From NCBI RefSeq assembly GCF_021917145.1, contig NW_025813745.1, positions 46,001-110,000 on the forward strand: 64,000 nucleotides of DNA, written 5' to 3'. The translations under genes were made by a program, and so were the position numbers. Of the stretch, positions 62,077 to 64,000 are shown piece by piece. How positions within the stretch are numbered: the stretch's first letter is position 1; every line of letters starts with the position of its first letter. Below the pieces are notes generated by a model. That model was not told where the DNA came from, searched no databases, and saw nothing but the letters and a program-made list of their open reading frames with translations. The stretch is from Hypomesus transpacificus. Lineage: Eukaryota; Chordata; Actinopteri; Osmeriformes; Osmeridae.

Positions 62077-63165
62077 GTTGTGGGGAACACGTCTGAGTGA
62101 AAACCCTCCTGTGTTCGCATGCCGCTTGTGCTTCTGTTCTGCTCCGTTTTGCTCAGCTGTGCATTCTCTGTGCTTTCTGTTTCCCATGTGCTCTTACTTG
62201 GGGTCCGTCGCTGTGTGCCTGTGTCTTCTCGTGAGCTTTCCGGGCCGGTGATAAAGAACTGGGACTTGGGCCCCACTTCTTCAAGCTTACCTCTGTGTGT
62301 GCTAAACCAACGAGAGCCTGTCGAGTCTGTGTTCCAAAGTGTATGAGGTTCATCCCCAGTATTGAGCTGCCACTGAGCTGGCATTTTTTTTGAGCTGGAG
62401 ATTTGTTTGTCTCTCATTTTCTCTCTGTTACTCACTCTCTCTCGCGCGCGCGCACACACACATTCTTGTATTGTCACACACACACACATTCATTTCTTTA
62501 AACACTATGCTGGTTTCCCACTTGTGTGGAGATAGGGGAGGTTTGCCAGAAAAGTCATTATGTGCTTTTAGCACCAGCTGCTCAAACACGTACACACATA
62601 CACACACACACCCACACACACACACACATACACACAGACACGCACGCCGGCACGCGCACACACACACTGAAGGTGGCTGAAGCACTAAGTTTCAAGGTGT
62701 TTTTTTTCCCCCGGGACATAGGATTAAAGCTCAGCCTATGACCCACACGTCAGACGTAGAAATTCACAAAGTAACACACCAAAGCAGTACAAAAATACTC
62801 ATCAAGGTAGAGATCGGGAGCGCCGATAGAGATTGGCAGTAGTGATGGTAGTGTTTCTGTCCTTCTGCGCTCCAAGAGGTGTGCCCTTCAGTAGCGGATG
62901 ATGTCCACATCAAAAGTCCATCATGATGGATGCCTGTTTAAGGACCCCTCCCATAGCTGTCCTGGGAGTGCCTGACTATAAAAGCTGCCTGGCTCCTGTG
63001 AGGCTGGTTGGAGCCAGGCTGGCTATGTGTGGACGTGTGAGGTGTGACAGTGTGTGTTAACATGTGAATGCCTGTCTTATGAGTTTTTTGTTGTTGTTGT
63101 GCTTACAATGTGTTCATATGTATGTGTGTGTGTATGTGTGTGTGCGCGTGTGTGTGTAATTGTGT
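60714..63165 (-). other. sh3rf3: presumed sh3rf3 3' UTR
   Basis: Sequence downstream of the sh3rf3 stop. A minus-strand AATAAA (TTTATT at 60714..60719) could be the polyadenylation signal, giving a 3' UTR of about 2.45 kb. It would include the long pyrimidine repeat at 61717..62072, a poly-C/G tract at about 60907..60934 and (CA)n at about 62596..62668. The extent is inferred. Confidence 0.35.
61717..62072. repeat. long (CT)n/(CTCCC)n pyrimidine tract
   Basis: About 355 bp of almost pure pyrimidine, mostly CT with TCCCCTCC interruptions every 20-60 bp. Mirror symmetry and length make it able to form triplex (H-) DNA. Strand asymmetry is complete. Confidence 0.95.
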
Positions 63166-63334
63166 TCAGAAGCCTTCCACAAAGCTGCCAGGGAAGAGGC
63201 CCGTGCGTCCGGTCCTCTGCAGGGTGCCTTTGTACCAGCCGTCCTCCCTCTTCTTATGGACAAACACCACGTCCCCCTCCCTGAGCTCGATCTCAGCCTC
63301 ACTCTGGGGGGGGTAGGGGACCACCACGCGGTAC
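63166..63334 (-). CDS. sh3rf3: sh3rf3, last coding exon (fourth SH3 domain)
   Basis: Final exon of a SH3RF/POSH-family E3 ubiquitin ligase scaffold used in JNK signalling. The acceptor GTCCCTGCAG precedes 63334. One carried base plus 55 codons encode most of an SH3 domain: [20 protein letters not shown] (with the ALYDY-like start replaced), then [18 protein letters not shown] (the RT-loop acidic run and GWYKG), and [12 protein letters not shown] at the end. The stop TGA is at 63166. The end GSFVEGF and YRVVV resemble SH3RF3 (GSFVESF) more than SH3RF1 (GSFVENI). The neighbouring sept10 and sowahc, adjacent to SH3RF3 in human 2q13, support that choice. The remaining gene lies beyond 64000. Confidence 0.85.
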
Positions 63335-63798
63335 CTGCAGGGACACAGGGCAGGAATAGGGTTGGCGTCCCACACTGACACACACACACACGCCACCTTC
63401 TCCCGCAATCCCTCCTAGGATACCTCTTTTCACAGAGTTTAAATTGGGACCGAGGCGAGTTAGCCTGAGAAAATTATAACTTCAAAACACCCCAAATGAC
63501 CACCCTTGAACCCAGAAAGGCCGTTTGGTTTTCCCCCCATATCTTAAAGCTGCAATCTCTGTCATCAGATACCAAAACACAGTGCGGCGGAGGATTCTGT
63601 GGGTATGATTAACAGGGAGCTGTAGCCCAGAGACAGCTGGACAGACGTGGGGTGATACGAACGGCTCTAAAGCTCACCATCACTCAGGAGCTCTCTCTCT
63701 CTCTTTCTCTCTCTCTCGTAGGTAAACGTTTCACAGACGCACACAGATTTATACGGTTTCTGGAGAGATCGGGTTGGTCGGAGGGTGTGGATAAGCAT

Positions 63799-63883
<85 letters not shown>

Positions 63884-64000
63884 TCTCTTTGTGTGTGTAT
63901 TGATTTCCTGAAGGCACATAGATTTTGTGTGTAATTACATGGACCATGCTTTGGGCTCTCTTGTCCAGTGTCAGTTATGTGTGTGTGTGTGTAAGAGAGT
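63335..64000. other. last intron of sh3rf3 (partial)
   Basis: Intron sequence with (CA)n, a small (CT)n and a longer (CT)n run at 63803..63889. No further exon of sh3rf3 is visible before the window ends. Confidence 0.5.
63803..63889. repeat. (CT)n microsatellite in sh3rf3 intron
   Basis: A near-pure run of about 43 CT units on the plus strand, (GA)n on the sh3rf3 strand. Confidence 0.95.

Overview
This window is vertebrate nuclear DNA, almost certainly from a ray-finned (teleost) fish. Its genes are split by GT-AG introns. Their proteins match vertebrate orthologues residue by residue, and it carries an intact fish-type LINE, several tRNA-derived SINEs, and very dense (CA/GT)n, (CT/GA)n and poly-C/G tracts. 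The species cannot be named from this sequence.

Layout, left to right: the first coding exon of slc12a8 (-, 137..223); znf148 (-, six coding exons, 4128..7386, 796 aa); an unrecognised 42-residue single-pass membrane microprotein ORF (+, 9634..9762); dhrsx (+, seven exons, 14477..22305, 332 aa); a gene-free 15.7 kb stretch with a complete LINE (26474..29841, 13-bp target-site duplication, intact 1063-aa ORF) and a 16-bp minisatellite; asmt (-, eight exons, 38008..42096, 357 aa); akap17a (-, five coding exons, 44154..48094, 687 aa); a sowahc-like gene (-, three exons, 51270..53301); sept10 (+, ten exons, 53909..58253, 427 aa); and the last coding exon of sh3rf3 (-, 63166..63334). I rebuilt the exon structures by hand: every junction is GT-AG, every phase closes, and total lengths agree with the human proteins.

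Gene order joins three blocks that are separate in human: SLC12A8-ZNF148 (3q21), DHRSX-ASMT-AKAP17A (pseudoautosomal region 1) and SOWAHC-SEPTIN10-SH3RF3 (2q13). Order and relative orientation inside each block are kept. The genes share no pathway: transport (slc12a8), transcription (znf148), lipid-linked oxidoreduction (dhrsx), melatonin synthesis (asmt), splicing and PKA anchoring (akap17a), septin cytoskeleton (sept10), ubiquitin ligase scaffold (sh3rf3).

The best leads are the microprotein; an in-frame, stop-free 111-bp intron at the sept10 C-terminus; complementary (AC)n/(GT)n tracts at the two ends of an asmt intron; GCTAGC-rich clusters just inside three genes; a 28-copy minisatellite in the presumed akap17a 3' UTR; and the apparently intact LINE.
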